Shown: one piece after another, positions 15,674-25,189 of the stretch | How positions within the stretch are numbered: the first letter of the stretch is position 1 | Layout: every line of letters starts with the position of its first letter | From: Saccharothrix coeruleofusca | GTDB lineage: Bacteria; Actinomycetota; Actinomycetes; Mycobacteriales; Pseudonocardiaceae | Assembly (NCBI RefSeq): GCF_014648515.1 | Contig: NZ_BMRG01000019.1 | Span: 103,985-145,657 of the forward strand | DNA: 41,673 bases | Reading direction: 5' to 3' | The notes under the pieces: model-generated | Seen by the model: only the letters and a program-made list of their open reading frames with translations | Database searches by the model: none | Told to the model about the DNA's origin: nothing | Program-made: the position numbers and the translations under genes

Positions 15674-16384
15674 AGCTCCACCGTAGCCTCCTATAAAAGC
15701 CCGCCCGACCGTCAAGACGCCGCCGGTTCCCGCCGCTAGGCGGCGGAAATCCCCGGCACGCCGCGACAACCGGCCTGAGCTGCGACGATAACCGAAGTGC
15801 ATCACCATGCGGATCGGATCTTGGACGCGGTGCCGACCTGGCGGGAGCGTGGAATCACGGACCCCTGCCGTCCCAGCGCCGTAACGGTCCGAATCACGTG
15901 GTCCTGTTCGAGGAGTACACATGCGGCTGCACGTCGCCCACCGGCCGGAGATGCCCAAAAGGGCAACGAAACTTATGGCAAGAATTCGAGACCGTGCCCG
16001 CTTTTTCCTCCCCTCCTACCCCCTTGCGGAGTCGTCCTGGCAGGGCCGAACGTAGGCGTGGCAGCGCTTTCGCCCTGCTCGGCCGCCGGTTCCCGCAACG
16101 GGCCGCCGCGCTGATGCCGTCGCACGGGGGAACCGATCCGCTTTCGCGGTGATGCGCGGTCTGGACCAATCAGGCTCGGAGAACGAAGTCCCGCCCGACG
16201 TGGCGAACACCTCTGGCTCGAATTCGAGGGGCGATCAACGGACTCGCCCGCGATCACCGAGCGCTCGGCGCGGGAGAAATGACCTGCCGGGCGCTTCCAC
16301 CCCGGCGCGGACCGTCACGTGTTCGAAGCGCGGGCACGAGTGGACAACGCCTGCCGGGGACGGCGCTATTTCGAGGAGACGATT
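15674..16384. other. 711-bp region between LysR gene and exporter operon
   Basis: No convincing gene is seen. It must hold the promoters of the LysR gene (-) and the seven-gene exporter/biosynthetic operon (+). A short palindrome TGCCCAAAAGGGCA lies at 15952-15965 in a relatively A-rich part (15950-16000) and could be an operator. I cannot name -35/-10 boxes for the + operon with confidence. Confidence 0.5.
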
Positions 16385-18154
16385 GTGGAGCCCGACACGG
16401 CGACGCGGCCGATGACGTCCGCGCTGTCCCTGCGCCACTGGCTCGCCCCGCACCGGGGGCTGCTGGCCGTGGTCCTGGTGCTCGAACTGGGCGCTCGCGC
16501 CGCGGCGCTGATGCAACCCCTGGCGGCGCGCGAGATCGTCGACGGCGTGGCGTCCGACGCGGACCTGACCGGGCCGATCGCCGTGCTCGGCGGGGTCGCG
16601 CTCACCGGGCTCTGCCTGAACTACCTGGGCTACTACCAGCGGGGCAAGCTCAGCGAGCGGTTCGTGCTGGGCATCCGCCGGGCGATGGCGCGGCGGATCA
16701 TCGGCGCTCCGGTGTCCCGCGTCGAGGCCCACAGCACGGGCGACGTGCTCTCCCGCGTCGGCGCGGACACCACTCTGGTCCAGCAGACCACCGTCAAGGC
16801 GCTGGTGGACCTCGTGGTCGTACCGCTCACCGTGGCCTCCGGCATCGTGCTGGTGCTGCTGATCGACCTGTTCCTGGGCACGATCGTGATCACCCTGCTC
16901 ACCGCCGCCACCCTCGCGGAGGCACGGGTGTTCCGGCGGGTGGCGCTGGACACCGAGCACGCGCAGGAGCACGTCGGCGCGATGACCTCCGTGGTGCAGC
17001 GCATCCTGCTCGCGTTCCGCACGGTCAAGGCGTCGCGGACCGAGCAGGCCGAGACCGCGTCGTTCGACCGGCACGCCGACGCCGCCTACCGGGCCAACGT
17101 GCGGGCCGCGCGCACCGGCGCCCTGGCCGACACCGTGGCGTACGCGGCCGTTGACTTCACCTTCCTGGTCATCCTCGCGATCGGTGTGCTGCGGGTCAGC
17201 GCGGACGCGATCGGGGTGGGCGATCTGGTCGCGATCCTGCTGTACGTGGTCTACATCCAGGAGCCGGTGGAATCGCTGACGGGCTCGGCGAGCCGCCTGT
17301 CGGAGGGGCTGGCCGCCCTGCGCCGGATCACCGGGCTGCTCCGGCTGCCGCAGGAGGCCGAGGCGCTGCGCGTGGTCGAGTCGCGTCCCCGCGTCCCCGT
17401 CGTCGCGGACGTCCCGCGCTCGGTCCGGCTGGACGCCGTGTCGTTCGGCTACGAGGACCGGCCGGTGCTGCGGGAGGTCTCGATCTCGGCTCCGGTGGGG
17501 GTGACCGTGCTCGTCGGCTCGTCCGGGGCGGGCAAGACGACACTGCTCAGCCTGGTCGAGCGGTTCGTCGAACCGGACCGGGGCCGCATCCTGCTCGACG
17601 GGGTGGACATCCGCGACCTCCCCCTGTCGGAACTGCGCGCGCGCATCTCCTACGTCCAGCAGGAAGCGCCGCTGCTCGGCGCCACCGTTCGCGAGGCCGC
17701 GGCCTACGGCACGACCGGGGTGAGCGAGCAGCGGCTGGAGCAGGTCCTGGAGTCGGTCGGACTCGCCGAGTGGGTGTCGGGCCTGCCCGACGGGTTGGAC
17801 ACCGAGGTGGGCGAACGCGGCGTGGGCATCTCCGGCGGTCAGCGGCAACGCCTCGCCGTGGCCAGGGCGCTGGCCCGCGACAGCGAGGTCCTGCTGCTGG
17901 ACGAGGCGACCTCGCAGCTCGACCCGTTCAACGAGCGGCTCCTGGTGAAGTCGCTGACCAGGCAGTACCGGGACCGGATCATCATCGCGGTCACCCACCG
18001 CATGCAGCTGGCGCACGAGGCGGATCAGGTGGTCATGCTGCGCGGGGGCGCGGTGCACGCGCGCGGCAGGCACGACCAGCTGCTGACCGATCCGGCTTAC
18101 CGGGAACTGGTCGCCTCCCCGGAGCCGACCATCCACAACGGACAGATGAGGTGA
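16385..18154 (+). CDS. ABC exporter half-transporter (membrane plus ATPase)
   Basis: Type I ABC exporter subunit of 589 aa, with about six N-terminal helices and a C-terminal ATPase. Visible helices include LLAVVLVLELGARAAALM, IAVLGGVALTGLCLNYLGYY, LVVVPLTVASGIVLVLLIDL and AAVDFTFLVILAIGVLRV. The ATPase has GSSGAGKTT, ISYVQQEAPLL, the signature GISGGQRQRLAVARAL and VLLLDEATSQLD with VTHR. It should act as a homodimer. GTG 16385 has GAGGAG six bases upstream; an upstream ATG (16319) is less likely. Its stop overlaps the GNAT start. As first gene of the seven-gene operon it probably exports the product and may give self-protection. Confidence 0.9.
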   Translation: MEPDTATRPMTSALSLRHWLAPHRGLLAVVLVLELGARAAALMQPLAAREIVDGVASDADLTGPIAVLGGVALTGLCLNYLGYYQRGKLSERFVLGIRRAMARRIIGAPVSRVEAHSTGDVLSRVGADTTLVQQTTVKALVDLVVVPLTVASGIVLVLLIDLFLGTIVITLLTAATLAEARVFRRVALDTEHAQEHVGAMTSVVQRILLAFRTVKASRTEQAETASFDRHADAAYRANVRAARTGALADTVAYAAVDFTFLVILAIGVLRVSADAIGVGDLVAILLYVVYIQEPVESLTGSASRLSEGLAALRRITGLLRLPQEAEALRVVESRPRVPVVADVPRSVRLDAVSFGYEDRPVLREVSISAPVGVTVLVGSSGAGKTTLLSLVERFVEPDRGRILLDGVDIRDLPLSELRARISYVQQEAPLLGATVREAAAYGTTGVSEQRLEQVLESVGLAEWVSGLPDGLDTEVGERGVGISGGQRQRLAVARALARDSEVLLLDEATSQLDPFNERLLVKSLTRQYRDRIIIAVTHRMQLAHEADQVVMLRGGAVHARGRHDQLLTDPAYRELVASPEPTIHNGQMR

Positions 18155-19179
18155 TCGGCGTGCCCGAGGAGTACCTCTGGCGACCGCTGCGCCCGGCGGA
18201 CGGCGTCGAGTGGGAGCGCTTGGTGCTCGCGTTCGACCTGGACGACCGGCCGGTGACCGAGACGACCGCGGCCGAGTTCGCCCAGACGCTGGCCAGCGGG
18301 AAGCTGGTGCCCGAGCGCGACACGGTCGGCGTGTTCCGCGACGGGCTCATGGTGGGGTTCGCCGCGGTGCTGGTCGACCGCACCGCCCAAGGCGACTGGC
18401 GGTGCGAGATGCAGGGCTGCGTGCACCCGGACCACCAGCGGCGGGGACTGGGGACGCGACTGCTCGACTGGGCGCACGGCAGGGCGCTCGCCCGCGGTGC
18501 CACGGCCACCGGGCAGCGCCGCGAGGTGCGGGCGTGGTGCGCCGAGCACAACGGGACGCACGAGAAGATGCTGCGGCGCCTCGGCCTCCGGCCCACCCTG
18601 TGGTACTACGAGATCTACTCCCGCCTCGACCAGGTCTCCCCGCTGACTCCGCGCGCGCTGCCCGAGGGGCTGCGGATGGTGCCCTACGACCCCGCCCTGG
18701 ACGAAGAGGTCCGCTCGGCGCACAACGCCGCGTTCGTCGACCAGTCGGAGGACGGCTACGTCGACCGCGAGCGCTGGCGGCGCCAGTTCACCGGCAGCCC
18801 CACCTTCCTGCCGGAGATGTCCCTGCTCGTGCTCGACCGGGACGACGCGGTGCGGTCGTACCTGCTGTGCTACTCCTTCGAGTCCGGTTCGCCCGCACCG
18901 GGGCAGAAGGACATCTACGTCGGCTACATCGGCACACCGCCGGGGATGCGGGGCCGCAGCCTCTACCGGTCGCTGCTGGCGGAGAACGACCGGATGGCCC
19001 GCGAGGCCGGTTACACCGGGACCGCGTTCAGCGTCAACACCGCCAACCCCACGGGGGCGCTGCGCCTGTTCGAGTTCCTCGGGGTCTACGACCCGCGACG
19101 CGACCAGCGGGCCTGCTGGGTCTGCTACGCCAAGGACATCAGCACCCCGGTCGTCGCCGCGCCGGAGGTGGCCCGGTGA
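18151..19179 (+). CDS. Double-domain GNAT N-acetyltransferase
   Basis: Protein of 342 aa with two GNAT domains in tandem, as in mycothiol synthase (MshD) and related enzymes. The N-terminal domain (about 5-165) has the acetyl-CoA motif VHPDHQRRGLGTRLL. The C-terminal domain (about 170-335) has PPGMRGRSLYRSLL and ends with AFSVNTANPTGALRLFEFLG, the usual final strand. RGRSLY has Ser where Gly is common. GTG 18151 overlaps the exporter stop (GTGA); GTG 18160, with GAGG eight bases ahead, is an equally good start. It likely acetylates an amine or hydroxyl of the pathway product or precursor. It is not MshD itself as far as context shows. Confidence 0.85.
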   Translation: MIGVPEEYLWRPLRPADGVEWERLVLAFDLDDRPVTETTAAEFAQTLASGKLVPERDTVGVFRDGLMVGFAAVLVDRTAQGDWRCEMQGCVHPDHQRRGLGTRLLDWAHGRALARGATATGQRREVRAWCAEHNGTHEKMLRRLGLRPTLWYYEIYSRLDQVSPLTPRALPEGLRMVPYDPALDEEVRSAHNAAFVDQSEDGYVDRERWRRQFTGSPTFLPEMSLLVLDRDDAVRSYLLCYSFESGSPAPGQKDIYVGYIGTPPGMRGRSLYRSLLAENDRMAREAGYTGTAFSVNTANPTGALRLFEFLGVYDPRRDQRACWVCYAKDISTPVVAAPEVAR

Positions 19180-21830
19180 GGTCGTCGGAAGCGGCGCTGC
19201 TGGCCGAGCGGTCCAGCACACCGGAGCTGTCCCGCGCCGACGTCGAGTCGACCGCCACCGGGGTCGCCGCGGTCCTGCGAGCACGCGGGGTGCGCGCGGG
19301 TGAGCGGATCATGGTGTGCGGGGACAACTCCGCCGAGTACGTCATCGTCCTGCTCGCCCTGGTGCACCTGGGCGCCTCGATCGTTCTGCTGGACCACCTC
19401 CAGACCCCTGGGGAGCTGCGTCGCTGCGCCGAACTGGCCGGGGTCCGGTGGGTCGTCACCGACGCCGACGACGACATCGTCCCCGCCGTCGGCCGAGCGA
19501 CCTTCGCCGCGCTCGTCGCCGAAGGCGCGCACTCGGCCGGTGGCGGCGAGCCGTTGTCGACAGCCAGGTGGTACGCCCAGCCGGACGGGTTGATCACCTG
19601 GTCCTCCGGCTCCTCCGGCCCGCCCAAGGGCGTCGTCCGCTCGGGCAAGTCCTTCCTGGACAACATCGCGCGCACGCGGCGTCGGATGGGCTACCGGGCC
19701 GACGACGTGCTGCTGCCCCTGCTGCCGTTCTCCCACCAGTACGGCCTCTCCCTGGTGCTGGCGTGGTGGCAGACCGGCTGCCTGCTGGTCATCACCCCGC
19801 ACCGCCGCGTCGACCACGCCGTGGAACTCGCGGGTCGTTCCGGCGCCACCGTCCTGGACGCGACGCCGATGACCTACCGGACCGTGCTGAACCTGGTGCG
19901 GCAGCGACCGCACCTGCTGGCGGCGCTGCGCGGGGTGCGCATGTGGTGCGTCGGCGGCAGCCCGCTGGACCGCGGGCTCGCCGAGCGCTTCCAGCAGGTC
20001 ATCGGCCGTCCCCTGCTGGACGGCTACGGCAGCACCGAGACCGGCAACATCGCACTGGCCACGCCGACCGAGCCGGTGGGCTGCGGGCTCCCGCTGGACG
20101 GCGTGGAGGTCAGCGTGCGCACCGAGGACGGCCGCGAGGCCGAACCGGGTGAACTGGGACAGGTCCTGGTGCGCTCCCCCGACCTGACCAGCGGCTACCT
20201 GGCGGCCGGTGGTGGTATCACCGCCCTGCCGCCGGGGCCCTACCGCACCGGCGACATCGGCTACCGGGACGCGGACGGCCACCTGTTCGTGCTGGGCCGG
20301 TACGGAGCGGTGCACCGCATGGGCCACACCCTCTACCCGGAGGCGCTGGCCCGCAGGGCCTCGGAGGGCGGTGCGCCGGTCGAAGTGGTGCCGGTCGACG
20401 ACCCCGACCGGGGCAGCCAGCTCGTGTTCGTCGTCGCCGACCCGCAGGAGCGGGACAGCCGGTACTGGCGGGCGCGCTTCCAGGCCCTCATGCCCGCCTA
20501 CGAGCAGCCCAACCGCGTCGTCGTCGTGAAGGGAATGCCGTTGAACAACAATGGGAAACCGGATTCCGCGCAGCTGGCCCGCCTGGCGGGCCGCACGGTG
20601 GCGAGGTCGCCGGTCACCCCTCACCCACCGGTGCCGTTCCCCGAGCGGGTCGAGGCGTTGCGCGCGGTCGCGCGGTTCATCCGCGACAACCCCGAACCGC
20701 TGCTCGACGTCCTGTGCGAGATCTCGCCGCACAAGGCGGCCCGCGTCGAGCTGGCCAGCGCGCTCGCCGCGCTGGATGGCGCCGAGGACGAGGTCGCCAC
20801 CCACCGGCCGGGCGGCCTGTCGCGGCTGGCGGTGTTCATGTCCTCCAACGTCCTGTGCTACTCCTACGTGCTGCACCTGCTGATCCCGCTGCTCTACACC
20901 GAGCGCGTGACCTTCCGCCCGTCGGCGAAGGTCGCCGACACCACCCGGCGGCTGCACGAGCTGCTCGCGCCGGTGCACCGGCTGCCGGTGGAGATCAGCC
21001 CGCTGTCCCAGCGGCGGTTCGTCGAGGGACCGGTCACCACCGCGGACGTGGTCGTGTTCACCGGCACTTACCGCAACGCCGAGCAGATCCGCGCGCAGCT
21101 GCGCCCCGACCAGCTCATGCTGTTCTTCGGCCAGGGCGTCAACCCGTTCCTGGTGCTGCCGGGCGCGGACGTCGAGCTGGCCGTGACCGACGCCATCCGC
21201 ATCCGGATGCTCAACAGCGGGCAGGACTGCTTCGGCCCGGACGTGTTCCTGGTCGCCGACAGCGAGGCCGAGCGGTTCGTCGGGCTGCTCACCGAACGGC
21301 TGACGACCCTGCGCTACGGTCCCTACCGCGACCGGGACGCCGACTACGGACCGCTGTTCTACGACAGCGCGCTGGAGACCGCGACCGAGTACCTGCACCG
21401 GCACCGCGAGCACATCGTCCACGGTGGACGGTTGGACCTGCGCGAGCGGCACCTGGAGCCCACGGTCCTGGTGCGCCCCTCCGACCTGAGGCTCAAGCTG
21501 GACGAGCTGTTCTCGCCGATCTTCAACGTCGTCGTGCACACCGACCCGGAGCAGCTCCGGTCGTTCCTGCGCACGCCCCACCTCAACGACCGGGCGATGG
21601 CCGCGATGGTCTACGGGCAGGACAGCGCGACCACCGAGCTGCTGTCCAGGCGGCACCTGGTCTGCGTGAACCGCACCCTGCTCGACGTGGACGACGGGAA
21701 CAAGCCCTTCGGCGGGTACGGCGTCGTCGCCAACTACGCCGCCTACGGCGGCAAGCGGGTCGCGGAGCCGCTGCTGATCTCCAAGGCCGTCGCCGACCAC
21801 CTGCCCGTGGCCGCGGAGGCCGCGTCATGA
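19176..21830 (+). CDS. Acyl-adenylating ligase fused to aldehyde dehydrogenase-like reductase
   Basis: Two-domain enzyme of 884 aa. Residues 1-470 are an ANL-family ligase with TWSSGSSGPPKGVV (141-154), DGYGSTETGN (282-291), YRTGDIG (356-362) and the C-terminal lysine in NNNGKPD (Lys461). Residues about 490-884 are an aldehyde dehydrogenase fold with VVFTG (626-630) and the catalytic cysteine in SGQDCF (Cys685). The base glutamate of ordinary aldehyde dehydrogenases (ELGG) is replaced by FFGQG (650-654), as in acyl-CoA reductases. There is no carrier domain. The likely reaction is carboxylate plus ATP to acyl-AMP, then acyl thioester (CoA or enzyme), then NADPH-dependent reduction to an aldehyde. 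It overlaps both neighbours (GTGA, ATGA). The acid is unknown. Confidence 0.85.
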   Translation: MRSSEAALLAERSSTPELSRADVESTATGVAAVLRARGVRAGERIMVCGDNSAEYVIVLLALVHLGASIVLLDHLQTPGELRRCAELAGVRWVVTDADDDIVPAVGRATFAALVAEGAHSAGGGEPLSTARWYAQPDGLITWSSGSSGPPKGVVRSGKSFLDNIARTRRRMGYRADDVLLPLLPFSHQYGLSLVLAWWQTGCLLVITPHRRVDHAVELAGRSGATVLDATPMTYRTVLNLVRQRPHLLAALRGVRMWCVGGSPLDRGLAERFQQVIGRPLLDGYGSTETGNIALATPTEPVGCGLPLDGVEVSVRTEDGREAEPGELGQVLVRSPDLTSGYLAAGGGITALPPGPYRTGDIGYRDADGHLFVLGRYGAVHRMGHTLYPEALARRASEGGAPVEVVPVDDPDRGSQLVFVVADPQERDSRYWRARFQALMPAYEQPNRVVVVKGMPLNNNGKPDSAQLARLAGRTVARSPVTPHPPVPFPERVEALRAVARFIRDNPEPLLDVLCEISPHKAARVELASALAALDGAEDEVATHRPGGLSRLAVFMSSNVLCYSYVLHLLIPLLYTERVTFRPSAKVADTTRRLHELLAPVHRLPVEISPLSQRRFVEGPVTTADVVVFTGTYRNAEQIRAQLRPDQLMLFFGQGVNPFLVLPGADVELAVTDAIRIRMLNSGQDCFGPDVFLVADSEAERFVGLLTERLTTLRYGPYRDRDADYGPLFYDSALETATEYLHRHREHIVHGGRLDLRERHLEPTVLVRPSDLRLKLDELFSPIFNVVVHTDPEQLRSFLRTPHLNDRAMAAMVYGQDSATTELLSRRHLVCVNRTLLDVDDGNKPFGGYGVVANYAAYGGKRVAEPLLISKAVADHLPVAAEAAS

Positions 21831-24058
21831 CCTCGTTCCCGGGCGCGTGGCACGCCGCCGCCGACTACTTGCGGTGCGCCGGGGTGTCGACGTTGTTCGG
21901 CCTGCCGGGGGACGACCTCGCCGTGCTGCGCGCGGTGCGGGACAGCGGTCTGCGCATGGTCCTGTGCCGCGACCAGCGCAACGCGGCGTTCATGGCCACC
22001 GGGTACGCCCTGCAGTCCGGCGGACCCGCGGTGTGCGTGGTGGGCAAGGGCCCGGCCACGGCGAACGCGGTCACCGGCCTGGTCGAGGCGCGCGCTTCCG
22101 GCGCCCCCGTGGTGGTGCTGGCGGGCGGCACCGCCGTCGAGCGGCGGGGCACCGGCGCCTTCCAGGAACTGGACCAGCTCGCGGTGGTGGCGCCGCTGGT
22201 GAAGTGGGCGCACCGGGTGGACCACGCCGACCGGGTGGGCCCGGCGTTGGAAAAGGCTTTCCTGGTGGCCACCTCGGGTGCACCGGGTCCGGTGTACCTG
22301 GAGTTCCCCGACCACCTCACGACCACCCCGGTCGGGATCAGCAGGCCGTGGGCCTCGCACCAGGCCGCGCTGCGGGCGTCCGCCGCCGCGCCGCTGACCG
22401 CGGAGGTCGACCAGCTGATCCGGGCCAGCCTGCGCCCCGTCGTGCTGGTGGGCGGCGGGATGCGGCACCACAACGGCGAGGGCGTGGTGGAGCGCTTCGC
22501 CACGACCGTGAGCGCGGCGATCTTCTGCACGGCTTCCGGTCGGGGCGCGGTCCCGGAGCGGCAGGCGCTGTTCTGCGGCCTGTCCGGGCTCTACACCCCG
22601 CCCGGCACCGAGCGGCTGTGGCAGGAGGCGGACCTGGTGATCGCGGTGGGCAGCAGGCTCGAGGAGACCGCCACCACCGGTTGGCCGGAGCGGATCGGCT
22701 CGGAGGTCCCCGTGGTCCAGGTCAACGTCGAAGCCGCGGAGCTGTCCACCGAGTACGGCGGGCACCGGGTGCTCGGCGACGGCGCGGCGACCTTGGCGGC
22801 CTGGACCGAGGCGCTGGCCGGGCAGCCCCCGCGCGAGCCCTGGCTGAGCACCGTCGCCCGGTGCCGCGACCGCGCCGCCGCGCTGGCCGAGTCGGCGCTG
22901 GCGCGCATGAGGACCGACGAGCACGTCCACGTCGCCGAGGTGCTGGCCGCCGTCGAGGCGGTGACGCCCGCCGATCGCGTCCTGGTCCAGGAGAACGGGC
23001 TGCAGGACATGTGGTCGTACTTCTCGCCGTACTACGTGTGCGGTGAGCGGGGAGGCAGCGTGGTCCCCTCGGAGCAGACGGCCCTGGGCTTCGGTGCCGC
23101 CGCGGCGGCCGGGGTCCGGCTGGCCGCGCCGGACCGCCCGGTCGTCGCCTTCGTCGGTGACGGCGCGTTCACCCTGTTCCACGCCGATCTCGCCACGGTG
23201 CGGCGGGAAGCGGGGGGCGTGCTCTACGTCGTGCTGCGCAACGGCGGCTACGGGTGGCTGCACGCGCAGCTCGACCGCAACGGTCTGGACCCGGTCCGCT
23301 ACCCGTTCGCCTCCGATCCGCCGCCGCAGGGCCCCGGGGTGACCACGAGAGCGGAGCTGGAACCGGCGCTGCGGCGGGCGTGGGCGGCCTGCGCGCGGGG
23401 CGAGGTCGCGGTGGTCGACGTCGACGTCCGCCTCACCGACACCCCGCCCGGCATGGACGACCTCCACGGCGAGTTCCCCGCCGCGCCACCGCGCACCGGC
23501 CTGGCCCTGGGCGCGACGGTCCCCTGGCGCCCCGTCGCCGGCCTGGTTCCCGCGCAGTACCCCTCCACCACCGCCGCGGTCGGCGGGACGCTGGCCGCGG
23601 CCCTCGCCGCCGTGCCCGACGACGTCGCGCCGGAGGTCCCCCTGCTGGTCGTGGCGGACGCCTACAGCAAGTGGGCCGCCCGCCGGTTCGCCCGCCGCTG
23701 CGCGAGCACCGAACGCCAGGTGCGCCCCTCCGACTCGACCGGGCTGGAGACCTCCGAGCTGATCAGGGCTTTCGCGATCAGCCACGGCTGGCGCGGTCGC
23801 TGCCACCTGGTCGCGGGCCTGGGGGCCGAGCGGGTCCTGGCGCTGGCGGAGCGCTTCGCCGCCCGCGGCCCGGTGCTGGTCTGCGAGGTGACGCCGCTGG
23901 ACGAGGACACCCTCGGCGATCCGGGGTGCGCGGTCGTCGCCCTGGCGATGACCTCGCCCTCGGTCGCGGACCTTCCCCCGGTGGAGGCGGACGCGATGCC
24001 CGGCGCGCTGCTGGCCGCGCTGGCGCGGCGGTCCTCGACGGCGGGGGTGCCCGCATGA
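21827..24058 (+). CDS. ThDP-dependent enzyme with C-terminal ketosynthase-like tail
   Basis: Protein of 743 aa. Residues 1-550 form an acetolactate-synthase-type thiamine diphosphate enzyme, with the PYR domain FGLPGDDLAVLRAV, the central domain, and the PP domain with GDG (444-446) and NGGYG for Mg-ThDP. Where the cofactor-activating glutamate should be (RHEQ in relatives) the sequence is RDQR, that is Gln50. Residues about 560-743 are extra. TGLETSELIRAFAISHGWRG and CHLVAGLGAERVLALAERFA look like the core of a ketosynthase without its active-site cysteine. The tail may pair with the ketosynthase encoded next. The reaction is probably acyl-anion transfer or decarboxylation of an alpha-keto acid. 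The start overlaps the ligase stop (ATGA). Confidence 0.8.
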   Translation: MTSFPGAWHAAADYLRCAGVSTLFGLPGDDLAVLRAVRDSGLRMVLCRDQRNAAFMATGYALQSGGPAVCVVGKGPATANAVTGLVEARASGAPVVVLAGGTAVERRGTGAFQELDQLAVVAPLVKWAHRVDHADRVGPALEKAFLVATSGAPGPVYLEFPDHLTTTPVGISRPWASHQAALRASAAAPLTAEVDQLIRASLRPVVLVGGGMRHHNGEGVVERFATTVSAAIFCTASGRGAVPERQALFCGLSGLYTPPGTERLWQEADLVIAVGSRLEETATTGWPERIGSEVPVVQVNVEAAELSTEYGGHRVLGDGAATLAAWTEALAGQPPREPWLSTVARCRDRAAALAESALARMRTDEHVHVAEVLAAVEAVTPADRVLVQENGLQDMWSYFSPYYVCGERGGSVVPSEQTALGFGAAAAAGVRLAAPDRPVVAFVGDGAFTLFHADLATVRREAGGVLYVVLRNGGYGWLHAQLDRNGLDPVRYPFASDPPPQGPGVTTRAELEPALRRAWAACARGEVAVVDVDVRLTDTPPGMDDLHGEFPAAPPRTGLALGATVPWRPVAGLVPAQYPSTTAAVGGTLAAALAAVPDDVAPEVPLLVVADAYSKWAARRFARRCASTERQVRPSDSTGLETSELIRAFAISHGWRGRCHLVAGLGAERVLALAERFAARGPVLVCEVTPLDEDTLGDPGCAVVALAMTSPSVADLPPVEADAMPGALLAALARRSSTAGVPA

Positions 24059-25161
24059 GCGCGACGGTGATCACCGGCCTGGGGTTGGTCACCCCGTTCG
24101 GTCGCGGGCTCGACGTGTTCTGGACCGCGCTGCGCGCCGGTCGCAGCGCCCTCGCGCCGCCGAGGCGGTTCGCGGCGCCACCGCACGAGGGGGAAGCCGT
24201 GGGGGAGGTGCCCACCGATGCCGTGGCGGGCGTTCCCCGCAAGCAGGCATACCTCGACGCCGCCGTGGTCGAAGCGCTGTCCTCGGCTGGTCTGGCCCGG
24301 CTCCCCGAGAGCGCGGTGGTCGTGCTCACCGGCCAGGCCCCCGGCCACGAGGCGGGGTTCGGCGCCGACTGGGCGGAGTTCGTCGGACCACCGGTCCAGC
24401 CGCACGAGGCAGGCAACACCGCCCTGCTGACCCACGCCTGCGCCTCGGCCGTGTTCGGCCTCGGGTTCGCCCGCGACGTCATCGACGCCGGGCTGGCCGA
24501 TGTCGTGCTCGTCGCGGGCGGCACGGCGCTCAACCACTACGAGTACGCGAGCATGCGCGCGGTCCGGGCGATCAGCACCACCCCCGCGCGCCCGTTCGAC
24601 CGCGGCAGGTCCGGCATCTCGCTGGGCGAGGGCGGCGGCGCGATCGTGCTGGAAGCCGAGGACCACGCGGCGCGGCGGGGTGCGGCGACCGACCTCGTCG
24701 TGGCCGGGACCTGCTGCCGGGTCGGCACCGGGAAACCCACCGCCTCCGACCCCGCCCTGATCCAGGACTGCGTGGAGGCGGCGCTCGCCGACGCGGGACT
24801 GGACAGGTTGGACCACGTGCACGCGCACGCCACCGGCACCACCCAGGGCGACAGCGCGGAACTGACCGCGCTGGAAGCCGTCGCGGCCGGGCTCGGGCTG
24901 CACGACCTGCCGGTGAGCTCGCACAAGGGCGCCATCGGCCACCTGCTGCACACCTCCGGCTTCCCCGCCATCGCCGCGGCGGCCATGGCGCTGCGCATCG
25001 GTGAAGCGCCCCCGACCGCGGGGCTGACCGACCCCGAACCCACCCGGCGGCTGCGGCTGGCCCCCGGCGCGATCCCCACCACCGGTCGCCGGGTCGCCGC
25101 CGTGACCAGCTTCGGGTTCGGCAGCAACAACGGCACCGCCGTGCTGACCCGCGAGCACTGA
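24055..25161 (+). CDS. Stand-alone beta-ketoacyl synthase
   Basis: Ketosynthase of 368 aa, shorter than the usual 410 aa of FabF-type enzymes. All catalytic residues are present: Cys129 in THACASAVFG, His258 in HAHATGTTQGD, and Lys291 and His296 in SHKGAIGH. The C-terminal FGFGSNNGTAVLT loop is intact. No acyl carrier protein, acyltransferase or ketoreductase gene is nearby. It may therefore use CoA substrates, the carrier protein of primary metabolism, or a free acceptor. Its start overlaps the ThDP enzyme stop (ATGA), whose tail may be its partner. Confidence 0.88.
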   Translation: MSATVITGLGLVTPFGRGLDVFWTALRAGRSALAPPRRFAAPPHEGEAVGEVPTDAVAGVPRKQAYLDAAVVEALSSAGLARLPESAVVVLTGQAPGHEAGFGADWAEFVGPPVQPHEAGNTALLTHACASAVFGLGFARDVIDAGLADVVLVAGGTALNHYEYASMRAVRAISTTPARPFDRGRSGISLGEGGGAIVLEAEDHAARRGAATDLVVAGTCCRVGTGKPTASDPALIQDCVEAALADAGLDRLDHVHAHATGTTQGDSAELTALEAVAAGLGLHDLPVSSHKGAIGHLLHTSGFPAIAAAAMALRIGEAPPTAGLTDPEPTRRLRLAPGAIPTTGRRVAAVTSFGFGSNNGTAVLTREH

Positions 25162-25189
25162 CCGACGATCCGACGAACGAGACGAGAAC

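Noticed and set aside
15690-15715. TTGACG/TATAGG as the LysR promoter
   Set aside because: The spacer is only 14 bp, too short for a normal sigma-70 promoter; noted only as a TATA-like stretch.
15797-16152. Short + strand frames between LysR and the exporter
   Set aside because: They lack ribosome sites and protein-like composition; no similarity is recognised.
18151-19179. Double GNAT as mycothiol synthase MshD
   Set aside because: Two GNAT domains fit, but the gene is coupled to exporter and biosynthetic genes, and double GNAT proteins are common in actinobacteria.
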